This document shows positions 10,365 through 20,913 of a DNA stretch of 64,000 bases, one piece after another. The notes under the pieces were generated by a model, which saw only the letters and a program-made list of their open reading frames with translations, was not told where the DNA came from and searched no databases. The DNA is from Gari tellinella (taxonomy: Eukaryota; Mollusca; Bivalvia; Cardiida; Psammobiidae), in the NCBI GenBank assembly GCA_922989275.2, contig OV277871.1:5332001-5396000 (forward strand), given 5' to 3'. Each line of letters starts with the position of its first letter. Position 1 is the first letter of the stretch. The position numbers were made by a program, and so were the translations under genes.

Positions 10365-10573
10365 CTGAAAGAATATATCTACAGTATAAGAATTCAGCGG
10401 AATTTGACATGTCACTGCGACAAAGAAGCGAAGGTGAAATGAGGTATTGAAATGACAAATAGTAAATAAACAACAACTTAACATTTTGGAGCAAAATCTG
10501 CTGCCACTGCCAAAAACTTTCTTTGTCTCTCTTTCACTCCTGTGTCCCAGAGACACGAAACATGTGTTAGCCA

Positions 10574-10804
10574 TTACACAATAAATATGCCTTTTTACAC
10601 TTTTAATTCATTATTCCACAGAAGAAAATAGTTCCACATTATAGAGTCATGAATTATAATGTAGCATAAGAAACATTTTCTGTATAGTAGCAGATTGTAG
10701 CTTAAAGAAGGCTGAAAGTAAAGCAGAATGTGCCTCTAGGTATATTCTGCTTTACTTTCAATCTGCTTTAAGTGGTCACTTGTCTTTAAATCCAGAAACA
10801 TGCT
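10574..10804 (-). mobile_element. H1 copy, reversed
   Basis: It contains a diverged hairpin (AGCAGAATGTGCCTCTAGG, 10700-10770), TTCCACAGAAGAAAATAG and the CAGAAACATGCTG end. TTAA ends have decayed. Confidence 0.75.
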
Positions 10805-11112
10805 GTTTAAGTTTTTAAGAAATTCCTAGAAAAGGACTACTTTTCTTAGAGTGACAAGAAACACTATGTCCCTCTGATGAGGCCTCTAAAATACCTTGAC
10901 CTTTGTCTGAAATGACCCAACTTGTATTGAACAAAAAAATGCCCGGTCTAAGTTGTGCTGGGGCTTGAACATAATAAGAGGCATAAAAAGGAGTATTCAA
11001 CTATTCATGGAGTAATGGGTTAAATCCAGTTTGATATAGATGATTAACACTGTTGGCTGAGGAGGAAAGGGTAAGCCAAGATATGAAACAACCCATTTGT
11101 CTTTTACATTAA

Positions 11113-11329
11113 CCCAACCCCTTACCCCATAAATACACCTTTTTATGTCTTTAAAATTTATTCCTCCACTGAAGAAAATAACTCTAATTTATACAGTCAG
11201 AAATATGTACATGTACCATAAGAAACATTTTCTATATGCTAGAAAGTGAAAGCTATAAGCAGACTTAGGGGCATTCTGCTTTACTTTCAACCTGCTTTAA
11301 GTGGTCACATCTGGGTATGGGGTAATGGG
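11113..11329 (-). mobile_element. H1 element with TTAA flanks, deleted hairpin arm
   Basis: TTAA lies at 11109-11112 and 11330-11333. One hairpin arm is reduced to AGCAGACTTAGG, which gives the 217-bp length. The unique stretch 11336-11445 beside it has no supported exon. Confidence 0.8.
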
Positions 11330-11481
11330 TTAAAACAACAAGGGAAAAGAAGTTATAACTGTCTTTGTCACACAACAGGAGATGCATGAATAAAACAAAT
11401 GTCCCAGCTAGAAACCAGTTATATAGATGTTTACAGTAAACTCCCTCTATTACAACCACTAAATGAGTTTTACGTGTTTAA

Positions 11482-11726
11482 CCCTTTCCTCCCTGAAACC
11501 TCAAATGGACAATTCCAGTTTTCAATTAAGTCTAGTCCATTTTTGACTTTTAGGTTTGATTTTTACAATATATGTCAAAATGAAAAACAATGTAGACCCT
11601 GATCAGATGGCTCCTTAAGGAGCCCTCTGATCAGGGTCTACAATGTTTGCATAGGACAAGTGTACTCCTAACAGGTACATTGTTTGCATATGGCACATAT
11701 ATGTATGACTATGGTTCAAAGAGGTA
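11482..11726 (-). mobile_element. H2 element, reversed
   Basis: TTAA lies at 11478-11481. The palindrome 11590-11650 has a CTCCTTAAGGAG apex. The right end GGTTCAAAGAGG has lost its TTAA. Confidence 0.82.
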
Positions 11727-11743
11727 AGGCATGTAGCTGCCTA

Positions 11744-12283
11744 AAGCGACTCGCAACCAGATGGTGCATTAAAAATAGTAATTTGTAAATATGTGTCAAA
11801 CGCTTATATAAATGGTAAAGAATTAGTTTAGGATAAGAAATTCTGTTTAAAAAAAATGAATTTCAATAAAAAAAAATATTGGTCTCTGGTGGGATTCGAA
11901 CCCATGGCCCGGCATTGGCGGACAGAAGGCAAAATAGGGGAAACCGCTTAGACCAATGGACCACGGAACTATCCGTTTATCTCGGATCGATTTAACGTAT
12001 TTCAATGTGTTGCGGTCGAAAGTGCATACAACTTCGTAATTCGGCTCGTGTTTATGTCTGAGCCCGTGTAGAGAAGCAACAGCAACAACTATACCGTCTA
12101 CTAGTCGGTATAGAAAAACGATGGAAAATATCTAAAAATCTAAGATTCGGTGACGATTCTTGAGACTTTTTTTGGACTGATCATATTTTTTTAATGTCAG
12201 AAGCCAAATAATGCCACAAATTTGCTTTTATTTGAGTATTTTATTTTATTTTGACAAGTACACCATCCGGTTGCGAGTCGCTT
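11744..12283. mobile_element. 540-bp TIR element at TA with an internal tRNA-like segment
   Basis: TA lies at 11742-11743 and 12284-12285. The TIRs AAGCGACTCGCAACCAGATG and AAGCGACTCGCAACCGGATG (reversed) differ by one base. Inside, on the minus strand, 11886-11985 resembles a tRNA body (GTGGTCCATTGGTCTAAGCG and the B-box-like GGGTTCGAATCCC). No protein frame. Confidence 0.8.
11886..11985 (-). ncRNA. tRNA-like sequence inside the TA element
   Basis: The T-arm TGGGTTCGAATCCCA pairs as in a tRNA, and the D-arm TGGTCTAAGCGG is tRNA-like. The 5' and 3' acceptor strands do not pair (3' side CCAGAGACC has no partner), so it is not a functional tRNA gene. It could supply an internal pol III promoter. 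Confidence 0.55.
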
Positions 12284-12394
12284 TAAAGCAAAATGAAATT
12301 TTAAGCAAAAAGCTCCTTTAAGAGCTTTCTGCTTTACTTTCACTTTGTTTTAAGCTGTTATTCGACTTAAATACCATCAATAATCTTCTTTGAA

Positions 12395-12420
12395 TGGTTG
12401 TATAGAGGGGTTTTACTGTA
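12395..12420 (-). repeat. H5 terminal fragment
   Basis: GGTTGTATAGAGGGGTTTTA followed by CTGTA is the H5 3' end. Together with the hairpin remnant at 12300-12350 (GAGCTTTCTGCTTTACTTTC) it is a decayed copy. Confidence 0.55.
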
Positions 12421-12445
12421 TGTAAGAGAAAATAAAATATGTTAC

Positions 12446-12554
12446 CATGAAAACTGCCAGCAGCTATGAAGCGATGATTGGGTGATGCTCGTATGAGTTT
12501 TATTCCACGCAACTTTTTGTCAAATGAATGGGTATTGATTTGTATATTCATCTT
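12446..12554 (-). CDS. Exon 12 of WD40-like gene: WD strand pair
   Basis: This 109-nt exon has phase 0 in and phase 1 out, giving residues 658-694. The end, LIRASPNHRFIAAGSFHG, is a typical WD40 inner-strand pattern (hydrophobics, SPN, then AAGS.G). The donor is GTAACA. The TA-flanked element 11744-12283 and an H5-like remnant lie in the following intron. Confidence 0.84.
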
Positions 12555-12787
12555 CTGGAAATATAAAGAAGACAACATTTACAATTAATTTCCACAAACT
12601 GTCAACTGCAATAGCATTTGTGATGTTTTATAGAAAGTGAGTCCATTCATAGGCAGACAGACAGATGGATAGACAGAAAGGCAATGAACAGATTGAAAGA
12701 CAAGCAGACTGATATACACTAGGACAGACAAAATTTGGTCAGAAAGTTAACATAAACTTAAGGCCTGTAATCCAAAGACCTCTCACA

Positions 12788-13915
12788 AGAGCAGGGCATA
12801 TGAACTCAAATACTATGAACTCAAGGCTGGTCAAGTTGAGCCTGTGAAGTCAATGCCTATTAATTTTCGACATGTAAACCCAAATACTGTGAACTCAAGG
12901 CCTGTCAATTTTCTACATGTAAACCCAAATACTGTGAACTCAAGGCCTGTCAGTTTTCGACATGTAAACCCAAATACTGTGAACTCAAGGCCTGTTAATT
13001 TTCGTCATGTAAACCCAAATACTGTGAACTCAAGGCCTGTTAATTTTCTACATGTAAACCCAAATACTGTGAACTCAAGGCCTGTTAATTTTCGTCATGT
13101 AAACCCAAATACTGTGAACTCAAGGCCTGTTAATTTTCGTCATGTAAACCCAAATACTGTGAACTCAAGGCCTGTTAATTTTCGACATGTAAACCCAAAT
13201 ACTGTGAACTCAAGGCCTGTCAGTTTTCGACATGTAAACCCAAATACTGTGAACTCAAGGCCTGTCAATTTTCTACATGTAAACCCAAATACTGTGAACT
13301 CAAGGCCTGTTAAACCCAAATACTGTGAACTCAAGGCCTGACATTTTCGTCATGTAAACCCAAATACTGTGAACTCAAGGCCTGTTAATTTTCGCCATGT
13401 AAACCCAAATACTGTGAACTCAAGGCCTGTTAATTTTCGTCATGTAAACCCAAATACTGTGAACTCAAGGCCTGTTAATTTTCGTCATGTAAACCCAAAT
13501 ACTGTGAACTCAAGGCCTGTTAATTTTCGTCATGTAAACCCAAATACTGTGAACTCAAGGCCTGACAATTTTGTACATGTAAACCCAAATACTGTGAACT
13601 CAAGGCCTGTCAGTTTTCGACATGTAAACCCAAATACTGTGAACTCAAGGCCTGTCAATTTTCTACATGTAAACCCAAATACTGTGAACTCAAGGCCTGT
13701 TAAACCCAAATACTGTGAACTCAAGGCCTGACATTTTCGTCATGTAAACCCAAATACTGTGAACTCAAGGCCTGTTAATTTTCGCCATGTAAACCCAAAT
13801 ACTGTGAACTCAACCCTGTTAATTTTCGTCATGTAAACCCAAATACTATGAACTCGAGGCCTGTTAATTTTCAACATGTAAACCCAAATACTGTGAACTC
13901 AAAGCTTGCAAATTC
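12788..13915 (+). repeat. 45-bp minisatellite, about 25 units, open in both directions
   Basis: Each unit contains AACCCAAATACTGTGAACTC and AAGGCCTG. Period 45 keeps any frame open, producing artefact frames of 165 and 120 codons (HVNPNTVNSRPVNFR repeats) and reverse frames (GLEFTVFGFTCRKLT). A shortened unit recurs at 13311 and 13701, exactly 390 bp apart, so a block of about nine units was duplicated. It lies in the intron between exons 11 and 12. Not a gene. Confidence 0.93.
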
Positions 13916-14010
13916 AGGGCCTTTAAACCTATGGTTTTAGAATACAAGGCCTGAGCTTCTGAAGGTCTAAACACGCCAGACCTGATGATTCAAGGCCTGT
14001 GACTACTTAC

Positions 14011-14170
14011 ACTCCAGTATTGAATCTCCAAGTTGAGATATCTCTGGAAGATGAGCTTTTCATGTCTCTGTTCTGGTGAGTCCATAAGGGATGGTTCTGT
14101 ACTACGAAGTTGAATTGGGGCTACAGTGTTAAAGTCTATCACAGTCATATCAGGTGCATCAAAGTCTTCT
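14011..14170 (-). CDS. Exon 11 of WD40-like gene
   Basis: This 160-nt exon has phase 2 in and phase 0 out, giving residues 604-657. The peptide includes EDFDAPDMTVIDFNTVAPIQ and EKLIFQRYLNLEIQYWS. It is the entry into the propeller region. The donor is GTAAGT. The 45-bp minisatellite 12788-13915 occupies the intron past the donor, starting about 95 bp away. Confidence 0.83.
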
Positions 14171-14199
14171 CTGAAACAGTGTAGAAACAGGATAATGAT

Positions 14200-14450
14200 T
14201 AATACATTCCACCCTAGTAACGAGTATAATCGTCATTAACAAACAGTGTATCGGTGAAGAGTACACTTGTCCTATGCAAACAGTGTAGACCCTGATCAGA
14301 GGGCTCCTACAGGAGCCCTCTGATCAGTGTCTTCACTGTTTGTCATTTTGCAATATATTTTTAAACTGAACCCTAAATATTCCAAAATGGACTAGACATA
14401 GTTAGAAATAAGAAATGTCCATGAAAAGTTTCAGGGGTAAATGAGTTGAG
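14200..14450 (+). mobile_element. H2 element, full length, decayed ends
   Basis: The palindrome 14277-14342 has a CTCCTACAGGAG apex. It starts about 30 bp from the exon 11 acceptor. From 14540 to 14690 a further relative is seen (CAACACTTTCAATG-type ends). Confidence 0.75.
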
Positions 14451-14795
14451 AAACTACTAGCTTTAGATATGCAAAAATAACTTCTTTCCAATGTGTTTTT
14501 GTAAAAATGTTACTATGGCAATTGAGAAGTGCTTAAAAATAGATCCTTTCAAACTTTATTCCTTTCAATGCCATTACATCATCTGCTTGAAACAATGGTT
14601 CATGTTTTGGTAACTAAAATGATCCACAAGGGAACATAATAACCCATAAGAGTTACTTAGTGTTGAAAGAATTAACTTACATAATAACAAATGATATACT
14701 GAATTGTATATAAACATTGGAATGTATAAATAATCAAATTTTCAACAACTTGCAAAGTAAGACAATAACTTTCCAAAACATTAAAGCAACATTTA

Positions 14796-14993
14796 CAGTA
14801 AAACCTTTCTATTACAACCACTAAATTGTGTTAATAATTAGGTGTTTATTACAGGCGACTGCTGAAAGCAAGGTGACAGCAAAACAGAAAGCTCCTTTAG
14901 AAGCTTTCTGTTCTGTAGTCACATTGCTTTAAGCTGCCACCTGTCTTTAATACAAATTAGCATTTTAGTGGTTGTAATAGAGAGGTTTTACTG
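14796..14993 (+). mobile_element. H5 element, TA flanks
   Basis: TA lies at 14794-14795 and 14994-14995. The ends are CAGTAAAACCTTTCTATTAC and its inverse. The hairpin has AGAAAGCTCC/GGAGCTTTCT-like arms. Between 15000 and 15400 only an H4-like remnant (about 15070-15200) is seen. Confidence 0.85.
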
Positions 14994-15412
14994 TACATGT
15001 AAAGAAATGAAACTATTAAAGTTTTTGGATAAGCCAAACATATAAAATGCTAACAATCTAGGACTCTAGAAAGGAGGATTTTTTTTATATCTCCATTAAA
15101 CCCTATGTTTTAACTACATTCATTATGTCATTGAACAATAATATTTGAGGGAGACAGGAGTTTGTGCTTTTGAAATATTCCTCTTATCTAGAACTTTAAA
15201 ACCTCCAAACATTCAAAACTTACAAATCTTCAAATCTGTAATGAATAAATAAATATCCTATTTATTATTTAACAAATAATATTCCAACTCATAATTTCTG
15301 TTTACTATCAAACATGCATACTAACTGTATACAGCATTCAAGAAATATACTATGCATGTAAACAACTAGAAAGCTTTTGAATACATGTAAAAGTCTATAA
15401 ATGTGTGCTGCA

Positions 15413-15540
15413 TTAACCCTCTGACCTCTAATGATGAGTATATTCATCCTTAAAAACAGTGTGCATATGAAGAGTACACTTGTGCTATGTAAACAGTGCA
15501 GAACCAGATCATAGAGCTATGAAAGGAGCCCTCTGATCCA
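15413..15540 (+). repeat. H2 fragment (left half)
   Basis: The 5' end and palindrome are degenerate (AGAGCTATGAAAGGAGCCC). It is truncated after CTCTGATCC. Confidence 0.65.
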
Positions 15541-15839
15541 TGGGGACACAACACAATTGATTTTCAACAAATTGTTACAAAATATTTATATAGAGACAAA
15601 GAGTACAACTTATTTTCAGTTTATTCTCACCCTACCTAAACAAAACTTGTCATATCGTGAATAATAATTTAATGAAACAACACTTTTGTTGCATTTCTGT
15701 CTAGCTAACATAATACCTTTCTATTAAAACAAAGCATAGATCAAACTGTAATCATGCAATTTCAACAGTAACTGCATCTACCCACTGAAACCGGCAGATT
15801 TTCTGGTGTAAGGACAAGGGTGCATCCTGTGCTAATATA

Positions 15840-16051
15840 CAGTGGAGAATCGGTTATTCTTTCCCGTTTAAATGCAAACATACACAAACGCAAAGCACTA
15901 AAACGTAGAAAAGCACAACTTTTGGACAATTCTGATAACTTTTGTGTATCTTGGTGGCAAACAGTCTGATCTGGCTCCAAACTGTTTGCACTGCAAATAA
16001 TAGTTTTAGCGTAAACGCGTTTATTGGGAAAGAATAACAGATTCTCCACTG
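15840..16051 (+). mobile_element. H3 element, TA flanks, one palindrome arm deleted
   Basis: TA lies at 15838-15839 and 16052-16053. The TIRs CAGTGGAGAATCGGTTATTC and CAGTGGAGAATCTGTTATTC (reversed) are nearly identical. The central palindrome lost most of one arm. Frames of up to 108 codons across it are artefacts. Confidence 0.88.
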
Positions 16052-16520
16052 TAGCATTGGCTACTACTGTACGCTTGTTAAGGTGCAATATCGAGCATGA
16101 CAGTCATACAGTTGCATCGATATACACTTTTGGCACCGATCAAATCTTCTTTCTTCTTAAATCATTGTAACCAACAAGAAATTCACAGCTTTTTATCAAC
16201 AATAAATATTTTTCGTATAGAGGCGGCCATCTATGTAATGTGACTGTCCACTTTATTCCATCTTCATAGGAGAAACTTTACTGTCAATGAAAACCTGTGA
16301 TGGTTACAATAATTTCAAGAGGTAAGCAGATTTGATTGCATAATTACAGTTTGAGGTATACAGTTTTACTGTATGTACAAAAGCTATAAATATTGTGTAT
16401 AAAAAGCAAAGCTGGATATATAACTAGAAAGAAGCAAAAGAGAGTTATACATATGATAAACAAAGAGAGACAGAGAAACAGAGAGTGCATCCTATAAAGA
16501 CTAGCTGACTACACTAAGAG
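16052..16520. other. Unassigned intron sequence
   Basis: Low-complexity AT-rich DNA with a short GA-rich patch near 16440-16495. No exon, hairpin or repeat family member recognised. Confidence 0.5.
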
Positions 16521-16770
16521 AGGCTTATATAGCTCTTTGAACACAATGGACCTGTTTAAAATATACTCACTACATTTACAAACAAAGTAGACCCATATCA
16601 AAGTGTTCCTATAGGATTCCTCTGATCTGGGTCTACACTGCTTGCTAATTTTGAGCAGTATTTATTAAACTACCCATAATTCCAAGTAGACTGGTTCATA
16701 TTTTGGTAATTATAAAAAGATCCATAAGGGATCATAATAACCCACAAGAGTTACATAGTGTTGAAAGAGT
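16520..16770 (+). mobile_element. H2 subfamily copy (GGACCTGTTTAAAA type)
   Basis: It differs from the main H2 by CAATGGACCTGTTTAAAA at the left and AACCCACAAGAGTTACATAG at the right, while keeping the GTAGACC...GGTCTAC palindrome. Related pieces: 14540-14690 and 27855-27990. Confidence 0.65.
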
Positions 16771-17430
16771 TAATCCATACAATGCTTAATTTTCAAATTG
16801 ATCCCTATCTTTTTTAAAAATGGTCTGCAGATTGTCACTTGTTTCTGAGGTACATGTACGCAGCCATTATAATGAAGATTTTAATTACCTGAAAGAAATT
16901 AATAGCCTAGAAAATGTCAAAGGAAAATGAACCATCACCCATAAATTACCTCAACCTTGGATACTTAAGTCGTTTTTAATAATTTCTTCAGATGATAATT
17001 TTGAAAGAAATCTATTACAACCTTTTGGAGATAGTGTGCAGTATCGAAAATTTAACTAAAGCACATACAGTTAACTTTGTATTAAGTGATTACTGAATGA
17101 AGAAGCAAGAGAGAAGACTGCTTATTGCAGGGTTAAAGTAATGCAGAAAATTCCATTACATTCTAGGTGTTTTTGTTTTCATAGTTGCTATCCTGCAATA
17201 TGCTCTTAATACTACAAAAAGTCAAATAAATCAATGCTACAAATGAACCTTCTTTTTAATGGTCACTCAATACTAGTTTGTAATCTAAAATCTAACCAAA
17301 GGCCATATGCAGTAGATTGAACCGCATCATGGTAAGAAAGGGATCTCAGGCATTGAAATAGCATAGATGGATCATGGAGAATAGTTGATGGACAAGCAGC
17401 ATCTGAACATAAATCTAAATTGTGGACAAA
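16771..17430. other. Unassigned intron sequence
   Basis: AT-rich. No coding, hairpin or tandem structure that I could support. Confidence 0.5.
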
Positions 17431-17439
17431 ACACTGTTG

Positions 17440-17793
17440 ACCCTCTTAAAGTGGCTATAAAGTATGCTTTGAATAAAACTAAATGCAAACTCAAGTAAAT
17501 GCAATTAAATGCAGAAAATGATAGTTTTCTTTGATAATGTAGATAAGTTATTTTATTCTGAGTGTCATACAGTTTGGAGGCTGATAAGATGTCAAATACT
17601 GGCTCCCAACTGTTTGCAAACGTTTGGTTGTAAAGGAATTGTAGCTCCCAACTGTTTGCAAACGTTTGGTTGTAAAGGAATTGTAGCTTAAAGAAGATTA
17701 CAAGTAAGGCAGAATGTACCTTTCGGGCATTCTGCTTTACTTTAAACCTGTTTTGCAGGACCACTAAGCACAGGCTATGGGGTGAAGGGTTAA
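17440..17793 (+). repeat. H3 and H1 fragments joined, with a 42-bp duplication
   Basis: An H3 left part (17455-17600) ends in two copies, 42 bp apart, of a segment holding CCCAACTGTTTGCAAACG (17605 and 17647). An H1 right part follows (17685-17793, end GGCTATGGGGTGAAGGGTTA). Confidence 0.65.
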
Positions 17794-18003
17794 CAAGTTT
17801 GAGCATTTCCAAATCTGTTCCAGACCTACACTTTTTTCAATGTCCTAGATCCCTTTATTTCTGATGATGTAGCTCAGAAGGAAATGTTTTCTGATTGGCC
17901 CACTACAGCTACAACCAGGTGCTCTGTATACTTACCTAATATTAATGGTTATTTATGAAACTAAAACATACAATCAAAACTGTTAGTTCACTGCACAACA
18001 TTT

Positions 18004-18128
18004 ACAGATATTAACCCTAGCTGTTTTAACACCGTTTGAGCCCTTATACAAGATACAAGAACATTGACAGATATTAACCCTAGCTGTTTTAACACCGTTT
18101 GAGCCCTTATACAAGATACAAGAAGCTT
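18004..18128 (+). repeat. 63-bp perfect tandem duplication
   Basis: Two copies of a segment containing ATTAACCCTAGCTGTTTTAA and CCCTTATACAAGATACAAGA start at 18004 and 18067. Confidence 0.9.
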
Positions 18129-18306
18129 TTTTTTCAGTCAAAACCAACAAGTAACATTAGCTATATCAAACACATTTACCGACTATAGAAACATAAAACA
18201 ATAACATTTAACACAGCCTGTGGCGGGTATATTCATCCTTAACAAACAGTGTACCGCAAAAGTGTGCACTTGTCCAAGGCAAACAGTGTATACCCAGATC
18301 TGATCA

Positions 18307-19325
18307 CAGGGTTCGACATTGGCCTACGTCCGATAGACATTCACTAGTAACGGCGATGTTCGGTCTAGTGATCCCTCGCAGTTACTAACCCGAATGGTCT
18401 AGTTAAAATCTGAGGATGATTTTTTTAAATTCACGCATTTAGAAAATGACATCATTGTGTTCAAGCTAAAAATCCTACCCAGTTCGCCACTGTGGTTTCA
18501 GACAAGTAGGTTGCTAGCTCAGACCTCAAAACTGTTTCCGCATCTAAATAAAGCACGCAGTCGGGAAATCCTTGTTCTAAAATTAGCAGTAGTAACTATC
18601 CCGCAGTAATTAGGGCGATGAGTAAAATCCGGTTCAGTTACGAAAAATATCGGTGTGATTAATTGATCATCTCGCGCTATACTTAAAACACCTGATTGTG
18701 TTGATAACAGTTACGTTTTGAATGTTTTTAGAATTGGTCATTTTTAATTAGAAAGGTACAATATCCGAAAAGGTAACTGCAGTCTCAGTTTTTGGGATTG
18801 AAAATGACAATTTATTCTGCGAACCGATATTTCTCGGTAGTTACCGGATATTACACTTTCCCACGCTTTTCAGTACCATGATTGTCGTAAGTATCTTCAA
18901 TGCAATTATTTTACCTAAAACACAATTTTGTATCAATTTTTACGTGCGAAACCGAAATCAATCCCAATTCTGATATATTATTTGTTTTGTTAACGAAAAT
19001 ATCCATTTTTCTGCCAAGTATAAGTACGACATTCAGCGAACGCTTTTTTGTTTGTGTACATCGTAACGTCAAATCATGTCAGATTTATTCAGCTTCGGTT
19101 TTAATGGTAAGAAAAAGGAAGAGAAAGGGGCGAGTACAGCTACGGCGGAGTCAAAGACACGCTATGAAAAGCAAAAAAGACAGAGAAAGTTTTGCGAAAT
19201 TATTGAAGTTTACCAAAGATTCAGTTGTTTCTGTTTGGTCTACCAACTTTTTGGTCTGGTCTAGTAATGTTTGCAGGCTACAAGACCGAATGTCTAGTGG
19301 AAAAAAAAGTTAATGTCGAACCCTG
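18307..19325 (+). mobile_element. hAT-like element, 1019 bp, 5-bp flank GATCA
   Basis: The ends are CAGGGTTCGACATT and its exact inverse, flanked by GATCA at 18302-18306 and 19326-19330. CAGGG ends fit hAT, whose target duplications are 5-8 bp. Near the right end a plus frame (19076-19264) reads MSDLFSFGFNGKKKEEKG and KTRYEKQKRQRKF, resembling the start of a hAT transposase. The catalytic core is absent, so the element is non-autonomous. Confidence 0.72.
19076..19264 (+). pseudogene. Possible N-terminal remnant of a hAT transposase
   Basis: A 62-codon frame with a Lys-rich, low-complexity start is followed by KRQRKF, a pattern seen ahead of the BED/TTF zinc finger in many hAT transposases. 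No zinc finger or RNase H-like domain follows. An overlapping 137-codon frame (18900-19313) is Ser/Arg-rich and not recognised. Confidence 0.35.
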
Positions 19326-19640
19326 GATCAGGGTCTGCACTATTTGTCAATTTTCAGTAAATTGTAACACGATGTGTTTGTAAAATACAATGCCCCCTAA
19401 TGTGACCATGACCTCTAAATGACCTTGAACTTACACTGAGGTCGAGAGCTTCTCGAGTTGAGTACACATGTCAAATATAAAGTCTCTATCACATATAGTT
19501 TTAAAGTTATGGTCAAGCTGTGAACAGACGAACAAACAGACAGGGCAAACATAATATACACCCCCAACTTAGTTGTGTATGTGGCATTAAACACAACCAC
19601 ACTAGACTAATTGTCCATGAGAAGTGTCAGGGTTGAGTGA

Positions 19641-20350
19641 GTTAAGACACATAGCTCATTTATGTATGTCTTTATTAAAAGCCAATTTCATTATAGCAAA
19701 CACTTACTTCTTTCCATACGTATAAACTTAGTGTTAAACATCCAAACTTTGCATCAGTCATAATATACATGTAGCAATAGAATGGTTAATTGATACACAC
19801 ACATCAAATTTTATAGTACAACACAAAATTATTTCAAATGTTATACATGTAGTAAGCTTTTGTTTCACGAAATAGAACTGCCAATCTTGTTCTGACAGAC
19901 ACAGACCTCTAAGAAAGCTGACTGCATAATGTAGAACAAGTGTTCCATCCTCAATAAATACTCCATTAAAAAGTTCCATACGTCATGACAATGGTTGCTT
20001 AATGCAAGATGAAAGTATCTTTCACTCTTTTTTAAGCAGTAACATGTCATAAAACACTTTAACAACTGTCTATTGGTAATTCATGATCCTATTTTTCTCC
20101 TCTAAAATGACCCTACCAAAATGTCCTTTTACATGAAATAAACAAAAATATAAGAATGTCCTGTGTCAAACTATCTACCAATTATCTTTCTGTGGATAAC
20201 TTGGTTAAAAATTCATTAGTTTGGAACAAATTCAGAAAAAGCCAGACAATCAACTCTTTGCCAAGTATAGTTAACACAATATATTGAATGGTAGAAAAAG
20301 TACCAATCATATATTAAATCACAACATCTTCAACTTTGACAAATTTGAAA
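19641..20350. other. Unassigned intron sequence
   Basis: AT-rich. Frames of up to 73 codons have no recognisable similarity. No hairpins. Confidence 0.5.
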
Positions 20351-20355
20351 AATTA

Positions 20356-20625
20356 CAGTTAAACCTCTCTATTGCGACCACTAAATTGTGTTAATTATTA
20401 GGTGTTTATGACAGGTGAGTACTTGAAGCAAAGTGACAATACAGAAACTTTAGGAACTTTCTGTTTTACTGTCAACTTGCTTTAAGCTGTTATCAAACAG
20501 TTTGGAGCCTGATCAGACACCGGGTAACCCGACATCTGATCTGGCTCCAAACTGTTTGCAATGGAAATGAAAGTTTTAGCGTAAACACGTTTAATGGGAA
20601 AGAATCATGTCTTTTCCACTGTAAC
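20356..20625 (+). repeat. H5/H3 chimera
   Basis: The left half is H5 (CAGTTAAACCTCTCTATTGC, hairpin with CTTTAGGAACTTTCTG). From about 20497 it becomes H3 (palindrome CCTGATCAGACACCGGG, end TCTTTTCCACTGTA). The H5 right end is missing. Confidence 0.7.
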
Positions 20626-20822
20626 TCTGGTTTAACTGTTACAACACAGGTTTAACTGTAACAACACAGGTTTATCTGTAACAGGTTTAACTGTTACAAC
20701 ACAGGTTTAACCATAACAACACAAGATTATCTGTAACAACACACGTTTAACTGTTACAACACAAGATTATCTGTAACAACACACGTTTAACTGTTACAAC
20801 ATAGGTTTATCTGTAACAATCA
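20620..20822 (+). repeat. 21-bp tandem array next to exon 10
   Basis: About nine diverged units of GGTTTAACTGTTACAACACA type, with alternating variants GATTATCTG and GTTTAACTG. It grows from the H3 end (CCACTGTAACT) and stops within 10 bp of the exon 10 donor. Confidence 0.85.
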
Positions 20823-20830
20823 ATACTTAC

Positions 20831-20913
20831 TCTTCTTCCTCCTCCTCCTCTTCTACCTCTTCTTCGACATCCTTCCCCGCCTTCCGTGTTATCTGTCTCT
20901 TCTTCACCTTGTT
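20831..20913 (-). CDS. Exon 10 of WD40-like gene: basic then Glu-rich linker
   Basis: This 83-nt exon has phase 0 in and phase 2 out, giving residues 577-604. It switches from basic (NKVKKRQITRKAGKD) to an almost pure Glu run (VEEEVEEEEEEE) and probably separates the helical half from the propeller half. The donor is GTAAGT. Just past it lies the 21-bp tandem array 20620-20822. Confidence 0.82.

Larger units (their letters stand above)
18205..19640 (+). mobile_element. H2 copy split by two insertions
   Basis: The left part 18205-18306, a middle part 19326-19375 and the 3' end 19590-19640 (CTAGACTAATTGTCCATGAG) form one H2. The hAT-like element and a fragment of the copy-1 tandem-core family are inserted in it. 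Confidence 0.7.

Noticed and set aside
9945..10494. Frames in the 110-bp satellite (about 70-109 codons)
   Set aside because: Satellite translation. Only 10321-10364 inside this stretch is supported as coding, from phase and splice sites.
11336..11445. Another candidate for the same missing exon
   Set aside because: Weak acceptor and no good donor.
12844..13731. Frames of 165 and 120 codons encoding 15-residue repeats
   Set aside because: Product of a 45-bp minisatellite in an intron; the reverse strand is open too and there is no splice or start context.
8462..13915. CRISPR array
   Set aside because: Units are contiguous with no unique spacers, and the DNA is eukaryotic.
15762..16088. 108-codon frame, and similar frames at 61003-61380
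   Set aside because: They translate H3 elements and recur with each copy.
18900..19313. 137-codon frame as a gene
   Set aside because: Lies inside the hAT-like element, no domain, overlaps a better transposase-like frame.
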